Translations under genes and position numbers: made by a program
Shown: positions 21,437 through 32,571 of the stretch, in pieces
Layout: each line of letters begins with the position of its first letter
How positions within the stretch are numbered: the stretch's first letter is position 1
Notes under the pieces: generated by a model
The model's input: the letters and a program-made list of their open reading frames with translations, nothing else
Told to the model about the DNA's origin: nothing
Database searches by the model: none
Assembly: GCF_003268595.1 (NCBI RefSeq)
Contig: NZ_CP029797.1
Span: 141,001-205,000 of the forward strand
Direction of reading: 5' to 3'
Length of the DNA: 64,000 nt
Source: Paraliobacillus zengyii
GTDB taxonomy: Bacteria > Bacillota > Bacilli > Bacillales > Amphibacillaceae

Positions 21437-21655
21437 TGTTGAAAATAAATCAAATACGTTATACCGTAGACAGTAGGAGCGTTATTCGCTTAATATCCTA
21501 CCGAGGTGTCTGAATAAATATGATATTGTACGAAGTGATATCTAATCCATTCAAACAAACCTTCACGTCTACTACAGATGTGAAGGTTTGTTATTAGATG
21601 AATCGAGATAAAAAGACTAACCTGATGTTTCGGTATGATGATAAGTCAATAGGAG
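21437..21655 (+). ncRNA. Ribosomal protein L10 leader with attenuator
   Basis: The stretch GTAGACAGTAGGAGCG..CGCTTAATATCCTACCGAGGTGT (about 21465-21508) is the conserved core of the L10 leader found before rplJL in Firmicutes, the binding site of the L10-L7/L12 complex. It is followed by an intrinsic hairpin, 21554-21566 with 21580-21592 (13 bp, T-rich exit), which would terminate transcription when excess L10 complex binds. The feedback role is known for this family and inferred here. Confidence 0.85.
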
Positions 21656-21664
21656 GTGGAATTT

Positions 21665-22168
21665 TTGTCAACTATTATTGAACAGAAAAAACAAATTGTA
21701 TCTGAAATTGCAGACAAGTTCCGCGATAGTGAATCTACCATCCTTGTAGATTATCGTGGCCTTGATGTAGCAGCAGTTACAGAACTACGTGATCAACTAC
21801 GTGCAGCTGGTGTAGAGTTTAAGGTATATAAAAACTCAATGACACGTCGTGCTACAGAAGAACTTGATCTTGGAGATTTGAAAGATGTACTTGCAGGACC
21901 AACTGCTATCGCTTTTAGTAAAGAAGATGTAGTGGCTCCAGCAAAAATTTTAAACAATTTCGCTAAAGATCACGAAGCATTAGAAATTAAAGGTGGCGTA
22001 ATTCAAGGTAACATCGCGACACTTGAGCAAATCAAGGATCTTGCGGCACTACCAAATTACGAAGGATTACTTTCAATGTTGCTTAGCGTACTACAAGCTC
22101 CAGTTCGTAACTTCGCTTATGCAACAAAAGCTGTTGCAGAACAAAAAGAAGAAGAGCAAGGTGCTTAA
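21665..22168 (+). CDS. rplJ: 50S ribosomal protein L10
   Basis: 167-residue base of the L7/L12 stalk, with the N-terminal rRNA-binding part ([29 protein letters not shown]) and the C-terminal helix that carries L7/L12 dimers. The start is TTG 21665, giving [21 protein letters not shown] (21651-21659) lies just upstream and overlaps the alternative GTG 21656. Expression is likely held by the L10 leader. Confidence 0.96.
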   Translation: MSTIIEQKKQIVSEIADKFRDSESTILVDYRGLDVAAVTELRDQLRAAGVEFKVYKNSMTRRATEELDLGDLKDVLAGPTAIAFSKEDVVAPAKILNNFAKDHEALEIKGGVIQGNIATLEQIKDLAALPNYEGLLSMLLSVLQAPVRNFAYATKAVAEQKEEEQGA

Positions 22169-22236
22169 TTACTGATTTTCAGAAAAGGTATTTGCAAAAC
22201 ATTTACGTATTAAAACATAATTAGGAGGAAAATATA

Positions 22237-22599
22237 ATGTCTAAAGAACAAATTATCGAGCAAATCAAAGAAATGTCTATACTTGAGTTAAACGACCTTG
22301 TTAAAGGAATTGAAGAAGAATTTGGTGTAACAGCAGCAGCACCTGTAGCAGCTGGCGGTGGCGCTGGTGGAGCGGTTGAAGAAGAGCAAACTGAATTTGA
22401 TGTTGTTCTAGCAAGCGTTGGATCAGCTAAAATTAAAGTTGTTAAAGCAGTTCGTGAGATCACAGGTCTTGGACTTAAAGATGCTAAAGATCTTGTAGAT
22501 AACGCTCCTGGTGCAATCAAAGAAGGCGTTACTAAAGAAGAAGCAGAAGAAATGAAATCTAAACTTGAAGAAGTTGGCGCTTCAGTAGAATTGAAGTAA
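22237..22599 (+). CDS. rplL: 50S ribosomal protein L7/L12
   Basis: 120-residue acidic stalk protein that recruits translation factors. N-terminal dimerisation domain, an alanine/glycine-rich hinge ([18 protein letters not shown]) and the C-terminal factor-binding domain with [27 protein letters not shown] precedes ATG 22237. Downstream palindrome probably limits transcription into ybxB. Confidence 0.98.
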   Translation: MSKEQIIEQIKEMSILELNDLVKGIEEEFGVTAAAPVAAGGGAGGAVEEEQTEFDVVLASVGSAKIKVVKAVREITGLGLKDAKDLVDNAPGAIKEGVTKEEAEEMKSKLEEVGASVELK

Positions 22600-22609
22600 G
22601 TTAAAACTA

Positions 22610-22645
22610 GTGTAAAGCTCGTCTATTAATAGACGAGCTTTACAC
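22610..22645 (+). terminator. Long perfect palindrome after rplL
   Basis: 36-base perfect inverted repeat (18 + 18) with the centre at TTAA, 10 bases after the rplL stop. The following sequence (ATTTATT) is only weakly T-rich, so it may act as a partial terminator or an mRNA-stabilising end that sets rplL apart from ybxB-rpoB. Confidence 0.7.
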
Positions 22646-22671
22646 ATTTATTAAATAAAGTAGGTGCTAAT

Positions 22672-23271
22672 ATGTCTGAGCAATACTTTGCGAATCAACC
22701 TCAATCAAAAAGTGACCCCAAAACGTGGAGTTTTGAACTACGTAGTAATTCCTTTCAGTTTACAAGTGATGTTGGAGTTTTTTCTAAGAATGAAGTGGAT
22801 TTTGGTTCTAGAACGTTAATAGAAGCATTCACAGTACCAAATGTTTCCGGTGATATTGTTGATCTTGGCTGTGGTTATGGACCAATTGGTCTTGCGCTAG
22901 CTAAGGTATTCCCAGACCGGCATTTCATTATGAGTGATGTTAATGAAAGAGCACTCGTTTTAGCGAAAAAGAATGCAGAACAAAACAACATAGATAATAC
23001 TACATTTTATGTGAGTGATCGTTTTCAATCTATACCTAAAGTAGAATATGCAGCTGTTTTGACCAATCCGCCAATCAGGGCCGGAAAAGAAGTGGTTCAT
23101 CAAATGTTTGAAGATAGTTTTCAAAATTTAATGAAGGGCGGTCAGTTGTGGGTGGTTATTCAAAAAAAGCAAGGTGCTCCTTCTGCCTTTAGAAAAATGC
23201 AACAAATGTTTAAAGAAGTTGAAACAATAAAAAAGAGTAAGGGTTATGAAATCATTTGTGCAACAAAATAA
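22672..23271 (+). CDS. RsmC-like rRNA methyltransferase YbxB
   Basis: 199-residue class I SAM-dependent methyltransferase. The SAM motif VDLGCGYGPIGLALAKVFP lies near 62-80, an acidic motif II MSDVNERAL follows, and NPPIRAGK near 140 is the catalytic NPPxR form of the RsmC/RlmG family acting on guanine N2 of rRNA. The exact target is not shown by sequence. Same position, before rpoB, as ybxB in B. subtilis. ATG 22672 has TAGGTG as a weak ribosome binding site. Confidence 0.9.
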   Translation: MSEQYFANQPQSKSDPKTWSFELRSNSFQFTSDVGVFSKNEVDFGSRTLIEAFTVPNVSGDIVDLGCGYGPIGLALAKVFPDRHFIMSDVNERALVLAKKNAEQNNIDNTTFYVSDRFQSIPKVEYAAVLTNPPIRAGKEVVHQMFEDSFQNLMKGGQLWVVIQKKQGAPSAFRKMQQMFKEVETIKKSKGYEIICATK

Positions 23272-23501
23272 TGCATTTAATTAAATGTTGACTCTAGTGG
23301 TTGATTGTGGTAGCATTGAAAAATGCCAATAGGTAGATTCGTGTGTCAATAGGCATGCGACAAGGAAAAAATGTATATTATGATTAATAAAGGAAACAAT
23401 GGTAATGCTGTGAAGGTAAGTGTAGAAGTTTGGGGATTTAGTAGTAGTTTTAATGCTGTTTCCAGGCAGAAATTGTTTCGTTAATTTTCAATACAATACC
23501 A
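23272..23501 (+). other. Long non-coding leader upstream of rpoB (first half)
   Basis: No convincing gene. A weak promoter candidate is TTGACT (23288-23293), 17 bases, TAGCAT (23311-23316). A 37-codon frame at 23371-23484 has a poor ribosome binding site and no recognisable relatives. Confidence 0.4.
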
Positions 23502-23530
23502 TTTACTTACATATGTAAATGTATTATAAC
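23502..23530 (+). promoter_or_regulatory. Candidate rpoBC promoter over a palindrome
   Basis: TTTACT (23502-23507), 17 bases, TATAAC (23525-23530). The spacer holds the perfect 12-base palindrome TTACATATGTAA (23507-23518), a possible operator. About 30 bases downstream lies the leader terminator. Confidence 0.5.
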
Positions 23531-23531
23531 G

Positions 23532-23586
23532 ACTTGTGAGTAAGTCATTTCACAAGTTTGTTCGGTGAGATTGCCGAACAATTTTT
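23532..23586 (+). terminator. Hairpin pair with intrinsic terminator in the rpoB leader
   Basis: First stem ACTTGTGA/TCACAAGT (23532-23539 with 23550-23557), directly followed by TTGTTCGG/CCGAACAA (23558-23565 with 23574-23581) and five T. The second is a typical terminator 150 bases before rpoB, so expression of RNA polymerase subunits is probably attenuated here. Confidence 0.85.
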
Positions 23587-23736
23587 ATTCTGATTAAATT
23601 ATACCTTTTCCGCTGTATAAGTCAATAGCAGTTAAAACATTATTGGAATAAGGTGAAGGTATGTGAGCTTGTCAAAATTTTATTTTGATTTATTAAGCTC
23701 TTTTGTTTTCTATTCTTGATTTGAGGGGTGAAGCAG

Positions 23737-26700
23737 TTGACAGGTCAACTAGTTCAGTATGGACGACACCGCCAGCGCAGAAGCTATGCACGTATCAGTG
23801 AGGTATTGGAACTACCAAATCTTATTGAGATTCAAACAGCTTCCTATGAATGGTTTTTAGAGGAAGGATTGCGGGAAATGTTTAAAGATATTTCTCCAAT
23901 TGAAGATTTCACAGGGAATTTATCACTAGAATTTGTTGATTATAATCTAGGTGAACCAAAATATCCTGTTGCTGAATCGAAAGAAAGAGATGTTACCTAC
24001 AACGCTCCGCTTCGTGTGAAAGTTCGTTTATTAAATAATGAAACTGGCGAAGTAAAAGAGCAAGAGGTATTTATGGGAGATTTCCCTTTAATGACAGATA
24101 CAGGTACTTTTGTTATTAATGGAGCCGAGCGTGTTATTGTATCACAGCTTGTTCGTTCGCCAAGTGTGTATTTTAGTGAAAAAATAGACAAAAATGGTAA
24201 ACGCGGATATAAAGCTACAGTTATCCCCAATAGAGGAGCATGGCTTGAGTTTGAAACAGATGCTAAAGATGTTGTGCATGTTCGTATAGATCGCACAAGA
24301 AAGTTACCAATTACCGTATTATTACGGGCAATAGGTTTTAGCAATGATCAAGATATTATTGATCTTATCGGTGATAATGAATATTTAAAAAATACATTAG
24401 AAAAAGATAACACAGAAACAAGTGAAAAAGCTTTATTAGAAATTTATGAGCGTTTACGACCTGGCGAGCCGCCAACTGTTGAGAATGCAAAAAGCTTATT
24501 AGTTTCTAGGTTTTTCGATCCGAAACGATATGATTTAGCTCGTGTTGGACGTTATAAAATGAATAAAAAGTTACACATTAAAAATCGTCTTTTTAATCAA
24601 ACTTTAGCGGAACCGTTAGTAGATCATGAAACCGGGGAAGTTGTAGCACAAAAAGGTGATAAACTAGATCGTCGTTTATTAGATAAAATCTTACCATATT
24701 TGGATGCAAAAGAAGATAGTTTTGGCGAGCAATATGTTGAACCTGATGAAGGTGTACTTAAAGAGCCAATAAAAATTCAAATGATTAAAATATTTGATCC
24801 CACTGATCCTGAAGGGGAAAGAACGCTAAATGTTATTGGTAATGGAGCAGTTGATGATTCGGTTAAGAATATTGCACCATCTGATATTCTTGCTTCTATT
24901 AACTATTTCTTTAACATTTTACATCAAGTAGGTAATACAGATGATATTGATCACTTAGGAAATCGTAGACTTCGTTCTGTAGGTGAATTGTTGCAAAATC
25001 AGTTCCGTATTGGTCTTTCTAGAATGGAACGTGTAGTACGTGAGCGTATGTCTATTCAAGACACCTCAGCAATTACACCGCAGCAATTGATTAACATTCG
25101 TCCTGTAATTGCTTCCATTAAAGAGTTTTTCGGTAGTTCTCAACTTTCACAATTTATGGACCAAACAAATCCATTAGCTGAATTAACCCACAAACGTCGT
25201 TTATCTGCGCTTGGACCTGGTGGTTTGACTCGTGAACGTGCAGGTTTTGAAGTTCGTGACGTACACTATTCTCACTATGGCCGTATGTGTCCGATTGAAA
25301 CGCCTGAGGGGCCGAATATTGGTTTAATTAACTCTTTGTCATCATTTGCAAAAGTTAATAAGTTTGGTTTTATTGAAACACCATACCGTCGTGTTGATCC
25401 AGAAACAGGCAAAGTTACGGAACGTTATGATTATATGACTGCAGATGAAGAAGATAATTATGTTGTTGCGCAAGCAAATGCCAGTCTAACAGATGATGGA
25501 TCATTTGCAGACGAAGAAGTTATCGCTCGTTTCCGTGGTGAAAATACTGTTGTAAGTCGTGATCGTTTAGATTATATGGACGTTTCACCAAAACAAGTTG
25601 TATCCGCAGCTACAGCATGTATTCCATTTTTGGAAAATGATGACTCTAACCGTGCGCTTATGGGTGCCAACATGCAACGTCAAGCTGTTCCTTTATTACA
25701 ACCGCGTTCGCCGATTGTTGGTACTGGAATGGAATATGTATCTGGTAAGGATTCAGGTGCAGCTGTTATCAATCTACGAGATGGTATAGTGGAACGTGTC
25801 GAAGCGAAAGAAGTTCGAGTTCGCCTCATATCAGAAGTTGATGGGAAAGAAGTACAAGGCGATGTTGATACATATCGCTTGCAAAAATTCATCCGTTCTA
25901 ACCAAGGAACCTGTTATAACCAACGACCAATCGTTAGTGTTGGGGATCGTGTGAAAAAAGGAGAAATCCTAGCAGATGGTCCTTCAATGGAAGATGGTGA
26001 ACTAGCACTAGGGCAAAATGTTCTAGTTGGCTTTATGACTTGGGAAGGTTATAACTATGAGGATGCTATTATCATGAGTGAACGCTTAGTGAAAGATGAT
26101 GTTTACACTTCTATCCATATTGAAGAATATGAATCTGAAGCTCGTGATACAAAGCTAGGACCTGAAGAGATTACAAGAGACATTCCAAACGTCGGAGAAG
26201 ATGCACTACGCGACCTTGATGAGAGAGGTATTATCCGTGTTGGTGCTGAAGTTGAAGATGGTGATTTACTAGTAGGTAAAGTGACACCAAAAGGAGTAAC
26301 AGAGTTATCTGCTGAGGAACGCTTGTTACACGCAATATTTGGTGAAAAGGCGCGTGAAGTACGTGATACTTCCTTACGTGTACCACACGGTGCCGGTGGA
26401 ATTGTATTGGATGTTAAAATCTTTAATCGCCAAGATGGTGACGAACTACCACCAGGTGTGAATCAATTAGTTCGTGCTTATATTGTGCAGAAACGTAAAA
26501 TTCATGAAGGTGACAAAATGGCTGGTCGTCACGGTAATAAAGGTGTTATTTCTAAGATATTACCAGAAGAAGATATGCCATTTATGCCAGACGGAACACC
26601 AATCGATATCATGCTTAACCCGTTAGGTGTACCATCACGTATGAACATCGGTCAGGTACTTGAAATGCACTTAGGTATGGCTGCAAGACAACTCGGTATT

Positions 26701-27273
26701 CATGTAGCATCTCCTGTATTTGATGGAGCTCGTGAAGAAGATGTGTGGGAAACGATTCAAGAAGCTGGAATGGCAAGAGATGCAAAAACAGTTCTTTATG
26801 ATGGACGTAGTGGAGAACCATTTGATAACCGTGTTTCTGTTGGTGTCATGTACATGATTAAACTAGCGCACATGGTTGATGATAAACTACACGCACGTTC
26901 GACTGGACCATATTCACTTGTTACACAGCAACCATTAGGTGGTAAAGCACAATTTGGTGGCCAACGTTTCGGTGAAATGGAAGTTTGGGCACTAGAAGCA
27001 TATGGTGCAGCTTACACGTTACAAGAAATTTTAACAGTGAAGTCAGATGATGTTGTTGGTCGCGTGAAAACATATGAAGCAATTGTTAAAGGAGAAAGTA
27101 TTCCAGAGCCAGGTATACCAGAATCATTTAAGGTATTAATTAAAGAGTTGCAAAGCCTTGGTTTGGATGTAAAAATGCTTTCAGCTGATGAAGAAGAAAT
27201 TGAACTTCGAGATATAGATGAAGAAGATACACAATCGGCAGATCAATTTAATCTTGAACTTGAAGGTAAATAA
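23737..27273 (+). CDS. rpoB: DNA-directed RNA polymerase subunit beta
   Basis: Catalytic beta subunit, 1178 residues. The rifampicin-binding cluster reads [15 protein letters not shown] and [13 protein letters not shown] with the D, H and S residues of the sensitive form; [13 protein letters not shown] and [22 protein letters not shown] mark the active-centre regions. The start is TTG 23737 ([24 protein letters not shown]), with GAGGGGTGA 6-8 bases upstream; a GTG at 23728 is inside that site. The acidic tail after EELDL-like residues is shorter than in B. subtilis. Preceded by a 465-base leader with an attenuator. Confidence 0.98.
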   Translation: MTGQLVQYGRHRQRRSYARISEVLELPNLIEIQTASYEWFLEEGLREMFKDISPIEDFTGNLSLEFVDYNLGEPKYPVAESKERDVTYNAPLRVKVRLLNNETGEVKEQEVFMGDFPLMTDTGTFVINGAERVIVSQLVRSPSVYFSEKIDKNGKRGYKATVIPNRGAWLEFETDAKDVVHVRIDRTRKLPITVLLRAIGFSNDQDIIDLIGDNEYLKNTLEKDNTETSEKALLEIYERLRPGEPPTVENAKSLLVSRFFDPKRYDLARVGRYKMNKKLHIKNRLFNQTLAEPLVDHETGEVVAQKGDKLDRRLLDKILPYLDAKEDSFGEQYVEPDEGVLKEPIKIQMIKIFDPTDPEGERTLNVIGNGAVDDSVKNIAPSDILASINYFFNILHQVGNTDDIDHLGNRRLRSVGELLQNQFRIGLSRMERVVRERMSIQDTSAITPQQLINIRPVIASIKEFFGSSQLSQFMDQTNPLAELTHKRRLSALGPGGLTRERAGFEVRDVHYSHYGRMCPIETPEGPNIGLINSLSSFAKVNKFGFIETPYRRVDPETGKVTERYDYMTADEEDNYVVAQANASLTDDGSFADEEVIARFRGENTVVSRDRLDYMDVSPKQVVSAATACIPFLENDDSNRALMGANMQRQAVPLLQPRSPIVGTGMEYVSGKDSGAAVINLRDGIVERVEAKEVRVRLISEVDGKEVQGDVDTYRLQKFIRSNQGTCYNQRPIVSVGDRVKKGEILADGPSMEDGELALGQNVLVGFMTWEGYNYEDAIIMSERLVKDDVYTSIHIEEYESEARDTKLGPEEITRDIPNVGEDALRDLDERGIIRVGAEVEDGDLLVGKVTPKGVTELSAEERLLHAIFGEKAREVRDTSLRVPHGAGGIVLDVKIFNRQDGDELPPGVNQLVRAYIVQKRKIHEGDKMAGRHGNKGVISKILPEEDMPFMPDGTPIDIMLNPLGVPSRMNIGQVLEMHLGMAARQLGIHVASPVFDGAREEDVWETIQEAGMARDAKTVLYDGRSGEPFDNRVSVGVMYMIKLAHMVDDKLHARSTGPYSLVTQQPLGGKAQFGGQRFGEMEVWALEAYGAAYTLQEILTVKSDDVVGRVKTYEAIVKGESIPEPGIPESFKVLIKELQSLGLDVKMLSADEEEIELRDIDEEDTQSADQFNLELEGK

Positions 27274-27394
27274 TTAAACAGTTCTCACTTTTATCGTTTG
27301 ATATGTAAAAAGTTGTTCGAATTAGTTAATAAACAAGAGATTTTTATTTCTTGTTTTTAACTATTTGGGCACATACTAAAGGGAGGTAGGCCCC

Positions 27395-30300
27395 TTGATA
27401 GATGTAAATAATTTTGAATTTATGAAAATAGGGTTAGCATCACCAGATAAAATCCGTTCATGGTCATATGGAGAAGTGAAAAAGCCAGAAACCATTAACT
27501 ATCGTACATTAAAACCAGAAAAAGATGGTTTATTTTGTGAAAGAATCTTTGGTCCACAAAAAGACTGGGAATGTCATTGTGGTAAATACAAACGTGTCCG
27601 TTATAAAGGGGTAGTTTGTGATCGCTGTGGTGTTGAAGTAACAAAATCTAAAGTTCGTCGTGAACGTATGGGTCACATTGAACTAGCTGCACCAGTTTCA
27701 CATATTTGGTACTTTAAAGGTATTCCAAGTCGAATGGGATTAGCGTTAGATATGTCACCAAGAGCGTTAGAAGAAGTTATTTATTTCGCTGCTTATATTG
27801 TGACAGACCCAGGTGATACCACTTTAGAGAAAAAGCAATTACTTTCTGAAAAAGAATATCGTGCATATCGCGATAAATATGGTCAAACCTTCCAAGCTCA
27901 AATGGGAGCAGAAGCTATTAAAAAAATATTGCAAGATATTGATCTTGAAAAAGAAGTAGAGATTCTTCGTGAAGAATTAAAATCTGCGCAAGGTCAGCGT
28001 CGTACGAGAGCGATAAAACGTTTAGAAGTATTAGAAGCATTCCGTAACTCTGGTAACCATACAGATTGGATGATTTTAGAGGTGTTACCAATTATACCTC
28101 CTGAACTTCGACCAATGGTACAACTAGATGGTGGACGCTTTGCTACATCGGATTTAAATGATCTATATCGTCGTGTTATTAACCGCAACAATAGACTTAA
28201 GCGTTTATTAGATCTTGGTGCACCAAGTATTATCGTTCAAAACGAGAAACGTATGCTTCAAGAAGCAGTTGATGCACTAATTGATAATGGTCGTCGTGGT
28301 CGTCCGGTAACTGGACCGGGTAACCGTCCACTTAAATCTCTTTCACATATGTTAAAAGGGAAACAAGGTCGTTTCCGTCAAAACTTATTAGGTAAACGTG
28401 TTGACTACTCTGGTCGTTCTGTAATTGTTGTAGGACCTAGCTTAAAAATGTATCAGTGTGGTTTACCAAAAGAGATGGCAGTTGAGTTATTTAAACCATT
28501 TATTATGAAGGAATTAGTAGAAAGAGGTTTAGCTCACAACATTAAGTCTGCAAAACGTAAGATAGAAAGACTTAATCCTGATGTTTGGGAAGTGTTGGAA
28601 GACGTTATTAGGGAACACCCTGTACTATTAAACCGTGCTCCTACTTTACACAGATTAGGTATTCAAGCATTTGAACCTACTCTAGTAGAAGGACGTGCAA
28701 TTCGTTTGCATCCATTAGTATGTACAGCATATAACGCTGACTTTGATGGTGACCAAATGGCAGTACACGTTCCACTTTCAGCAGAAGCACAAGCTGAGGC
28801 GCGTATTCTTATGTTGGCAGCTCAAAATATTTTGAATCCAAAGGATGGTAAACCAGTAGTAACACCTTCACAAGATATGGTGTTAGGTAACTATTACCTT
28901 ACAATGGAACGAGAAAATGCGGTTGGAGAAGGAATGTCATTTAAAGATCTTTCCGAGGCGATGGTTGCATACCAAAATGGTTATGTTCATCTTCATACTC
29001 GAATTGCAGTGCAGGCTTCTTCGCTTAATAAAGCAGCATTCTCAGAAGAACAAAATAGTCAACTAATAGTGACAACGGTAGGTAAACTGATCTTTAATGA
29101 TATGCTTCCGGAATCATTCCCGTATATGAATGAGCCGACGCAACAAAACCTAGAAGTTCGCACGCCAGAAAAGTATTTCATTGAAAAAGGCTCGAATGTA
29201 AAGGAAGTAATTGCTGATCGAGATATTATTCTTCCGTTCAAGAAAGGTATTTTGGGAGATATAATTGCTGAAGTATTTAAGAAGTTTAAAATCAGTGAAA
29301 CATCAAAAATGCTTGACCGTATGAAAGACTTAGGATTTAAGTACTCTACTAAAGCAGGTATAACAGTTGGTGTAGCAGATATTGTTGTATTAGCAGAGAA
29401 AGAGCTTATCCTAGATGAAGCACAAGAGAAAGTCGATAAAGTATTAAAACAATTCCGTCGTGGTTTAATTACAGATGAAGAACGCTATGATCGTGTTATT
29501 TCAATATGGTCACAAGCAAAAGATGTCATTCAAGAAAAACTTATGAAGACATTAAATCCAAGAAACCCTATATTCATGATGAGTGATTCAGGTGCTCGTG
29601 GTAACGCATCAAACTTCACACAATTAGCTGGTATGCGTGGTTTAATGGCCAACCCGGCTGGTAAGATCATCGAATTGCCGATCAAATCTAGTTTCCGTGA
29701 AGGTTTAACGGTATTAGAGTACTTTATATCTACACACGGTGCTCGTAAAGGACTTGCGGATACGGCGCTGAAAACTGCTGACTCTGGTTACTTAACTCGT
29801 CGTCTAGTTGATGTGGCACAAGATGTTATTATTCGTGATGATGATTGTGGAACAGATAAAGGTTTAACAGTTCATGCAATAACAGAAGGTACAGAATTAA
29901 TTGAACCACTGATTGACCGTCTGATTGGTCGTACTTCATTCCAAGTTGTACGTCATCCAGAGACGAAAGAAGTATTGATTAATAAAAACGAAGTAATACC
30001 TGAAGATGTAGCAAAACAAATTGTTGAATCAGGTATTAAAGAAGTAACAATTCGTACTGTCTTTACTTGTAATACAAAACATGGTGCTTGTAAGAAGTGT
30101 TATGGTCGTAACTTAGCCACTGGTCAAGAAGTTGAAGTTGGCGAGGCAGTAGGTATTATCGCTGCACAATCAATTGGTGAGCCAGGAACACAGCTTACAA
30201 TGCGTACATTCCACACAGGTGGGGTTGCAGGTAGTGATATAACTCAAGGTTTACCTCGTATTCAGGAAATATTTGAAGCGCGTAATCCGAAAGGTCAAGC

Positions 30301-31012
30301 GGTTGTTTCTGAGATTATTGGAACAGTCCAAGATATTACAGAAGTAAAAGATAAACAAGAGATTATCGTAAAAGGTAATGTTGAATCACTTACTTATACA
30401 GCTCCTTATGGTGCGCGTGTAAAAGTGGAAGTAGGAGAAGAAGTTGTCGCTGGTCAAGCACTGACAGAGGGTTCAATCGATCCTAAGGAATTATTGAAAA
30501 TTCAAGGAATTGATGGTGTCCAATCTTACCTATTAAAAGAAGTACAAAAAGTTTATCGGATGCAAGGTGTGGAAATCGGTGATAAGCACGTTGAAGTAAT
30601 GGTTAGACAAATGCTTCGTAAAATGCGTGTTGCTGATGCTGGGGATACGGATGTACTACCTGGATCATTACTTGAAATTCACCAGTTCCGAGATGCAAAC
30701 AAAAAAGTACTATTAAAAGGTGCACAACCTGCCGTTGGAAGACCTGTTTTATTAGGTATTACAAAAGCATCACTCGAAACGGATTCATTCTTATCAGCTG
30801 CGTCATTCCAAGAAACAACACGTGTATTAACAGATGCAGCGATTAAAGGAAAACGTGATGAGTTACTAGGTCTAAAAGAAAATGTTATTATTGGTAAATT
30901 GGTTCCTGCTGGTACTGGTATGCAAAGGTACCGCAAAATAGAAATTGAAACAGAAGAGCCAGTGGAGCAAATTACTGAAGAATCATTAACAGAAGAAGTA
31001 ACGCCACAATAA
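27395..31012 (+). CDS. rpoC: DNA-directed RNA polymerase subunit beta'
   Basis: 1205-residue subunit carrying the active-site magnesium: [15 protein letters not shown] near residues 447-461. The N-terminal zinc ribbon ([20 protein letters not shown]) and a second cysteine set ([14 protein letters not shown]) are intact; trigger-loop region [16 protein letters not shown] is present. TTG 27395 has GGGAGG 8 bases upstream and gives [17 protein letters not shown] as expected. The 121-base gap after rpoB shows the bases TTTCTTGTTTTTAACTA but no strong terminator. Confidence 0.98.
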   Translation: MIDVNNFEFMKIGLASPDKIRSWSYGEVKKPETINYRTLKPEKDGLFCERIFGPQKDWECHCGKYKRVRYKGVVCDRCGVEVTKSKVRRERMGHIELAAPVSHIWYFKGIPSRMGLALDMSPRALEEVIYFAAYIVTDPGDTTLEKKQLLSEKEYRAYRDKYGQTFQAQMGAEAIKKILQDIDLEKEVEILREELKSAQGQRRTRAIKRLEVLEAFRNSGNHTDWMILEVLPIIPPELRPMVQLDGGRFATSDLNDLYRRVINRNNRLKRLLDLGAPSIIVQNEKRMLQEAVDALIDNGRRGRPVTGPGNRPLKSLSHMLKGKQGRFRQNLLGKRVDYSGRSVIVVGPSLKMYQCGLPKEMAVELFKPFIMKELVERGLAHNIKSAKRKIERLNPDVWEVLEDVIREHPVLLNRAPTLHRLGIQAFEPTLVEGRAIRLHPLVCTAYNADFDGDQMAVHVPLSAEAQAEARILMLAAQNILNPKDGKPVVTPSQDMVLGNYYLTMERENAVGEGMSFKDLSEAMVAYQNGYVHLHTRIAVQASSLNKAAFSEEQNSQLIVTTVGKLIFNDMLPESFPYMNEPTQQNLEVRTPEKYFIEKGSNVKEVIADRDIILPFKKGILGDIIAEVFKKFKISETSKMLDRMKDLGFKYSTKAGITVGVADIVVLAEKELILDEAQEKVDKVLKQFRRGLITDEERYDRVISIWSQAKDVIQEKLMKTLNPRNPIFMMSDSGARGNASNFTQLAGMRGLMANPAGKIIELPIKSSFREGLTVLEYFISTHGARKGLADTALKTADSGYLTRRLVDVAQDVIIRDDDCGTDKGLTVHAITEGTELIEPLIDRLIGRTSFQVVRHPETKEVLINKNEVIPEDVAKQIVESGIKEVTIRTVFTCNTKHGACKKCYGRNLATGQEVEVGEAVGIIAAQSIGEPGTQLTMRTFHTGGVAGSDITQGLPRIQEIFEARNPKGQAVVSEIIGTVQDITEVKDKQEIIVKGNVESLTYTAPYGARVKVEVGEEVVAGQALTEGSIDPKELLKIQGIDGVQSYLLKEVQKVYRMQGVEIGDKHVEVMVRQMLRKMRVADAGDTDVLPGSLLEIHQFRDANKKVLLKGAQPAVGRPVLLGITKASLETDSFLSAASFQETTRVLTDAAIKGKRDELLGLKENVIIGKLVPAGTGMQRYRKIEIETEEPVEQITEESLTEEVTPQ

Positions 31013-31038
31013 ATCAGGGAAGAAACAAGGGGAAATAA

Positions 31039-31117
31039 AGAAGCACCTAGATATAGAAAACTTTAATTTTATATTGACATTAGAATTATAGAATGATACT
31101 ATATTCAAGGTGCTTCT
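31039..31117 (+). repeat. Inverted repeat flanking the rplGB promoter
   Basis: AGAAGCACCT (31039-31048) and AGGTGCTTCT (31108-31117) are perfect 10-base inverted copies, placed on either side of the promoter at 31074-31102. They could form a long-loop hairpin at the end of rpoC mRNA or two operator half-sites. Confidence 0.6.
31074..31102 (+). promoter_or_regulatory. Promoter for rplGB and the str operon
   Basis: Consensus TTGACA at 31074-31079, 17-base spacer, TACTAT at 31097-31102. Confidence 0.8.
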
Positions 31118-31147
31118 GTTATCCTTGTTGCTTTGGAGGATATGTAA

Positions 31148-31399
31148 ATGTCTTATGAAAAAGTAGCACAGGTCAAAGATAATCTAATTATCGGTACGAA
31201 ACAAACACTAAAAGCCATAAAAAATGGTGAAGTGTCTGAAGTCGTTATTGCTGTTGATGCAGATCAACGTGTAACGAGTAAAGTGTCGCAACTTGCAGAA
31301 GAAATGAACGTGCCATGTACACAGGTTGATTCAAAGAAGAGACTTGGCAAAGCATGTGGAATTGATGTAGGAACAGCGACTGTAGCTATAAAGCAATAA
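31148..31399 (+). CDS. rplGB: L7Ae-like K-turn RNA-binding protein YbxF
   Basis: 83-residue L7Ae/L30e family protein; such proteins in Bacillus bind kink-turns in RNA and associate with ribosomes. The family pattern appears as [27 protein letters not shown] and [19 protein letters not shown]. Between rpoC and rpsL as in B. subtilis; TTTGGAGG precedes ATG 31148. Followed by a terminator, so rpsL may need its own start or read-through. Confidence 0.92.
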   Translation: MSYEKVAQVKDNLIIGTKQTLKAIKNGEVSEVVIAVDADQRVTSKVSQLAEEMNVPCTQVDSKKRLGKACGIDVGTATVAIKQ

Positions 31400-31423
31400 A
31401 GCAATAAAGTTTTGGTGAATGAT

Positions 31424-31452
31424 CAAAGCTATTCACGAAAGCTTTGTTTTTT
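31424..31452 (+). terminator. Terminator/attenuator before rpsL
   Basis: CAAAGCT (31424-31430) pairs with AGCTTTG (31440-31446), then six T; loop of nine bases. Lies in the 116-base gap between rplGB and rpsL. Confidence 0.75.
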
Positions 31453-31464
31453 GCTTATAAATGA

Positions 31465-31929
<465 letters not shown>

Positions 31930-31968
31930 GCTTTAAATAGCTGATAACTTCAGAAAGGAGGTTAGACT

Positions 31969-32439
31969 ATGCCACGTAAAGGTCCAGTAACAAAACGTGA
32001 TGTCTTACCAGATCCGTTATATAACTCAAAACTAGTTACTCGTTTGATCAACCAAATTATGGTTGATGGAAAAAGAGGAATAGCTCAAAAAATTCTTTAT
32101 AAAGCATTTGACATTGTTCAAGAGCGTAGTGATCAACCATCCATTGAGGTGTTTGAACAAGCACTTAAAAATGTTATGCCAGTTCTTGAAGTTCGCGCTC
32201 GCCGTGTTGGTGGTTCAAACTATCAAGTACCGGTTGAAGTACGTCCAGAACGTCGCCAAGCATTGGGACTTCGTTACCTTGTAAATTATTCAAGATTACG
32301 CGGAGAAAAAACAATGGAAGAACGTTTAGCTTATGAAATTCTTGACGCATCAAACAACACTGGTGCATCTGTTAAGAAAAGAGAAGATATGCACAAAATG
32401 GCGGAAGCAAACAAAGCATTTGCTCATTATCGTTGGTAG
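31969..32439 (+). CDS. rpsG: 30S ribosomal protein S7
   Basis: 156-residue 16S rRNA-binding protein that nucleates the 30S head. Conserved [22 protein letters not shown] start and [15 protein letters not shown] end. AAAGGAGG precedes ATG 31969. Second gene of the str operon. Confidence 0.98.
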   Translation: MPRKGPVTKRDVLPDPLYNSKLVTRLINQIMVDGKRGIAQKILYKAFDIVQERSDQPSIEVFEQALKNVMPVLEVRARRVGGSNYQVPVEVRPERRQALGLRYLVNYSRLRGEKTMEERLAYEILDASNNTGASVKKREDMHKMAEANKAFAHYRW

Positions 32440-32571
32440 TATTAAAAGCTTAAATACAACATGTATGTTCCATTACGTCATGCAAGTTAATGGATTGATG
32501 GAGCAATCTTTTTCGAAATGTTTAAAGATAATCATGTAATCGAACTTAGATAATAGGAAGGAGAAAGAAAC

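Noticed and set aside
23371..23484. 37-codon frame in the rpoB leader
   Set aside because: Only a weak AAGGAAA upstream, no recognisable homologue, and located in a leader with clear regulatory hairpins; kept out of the gene list.
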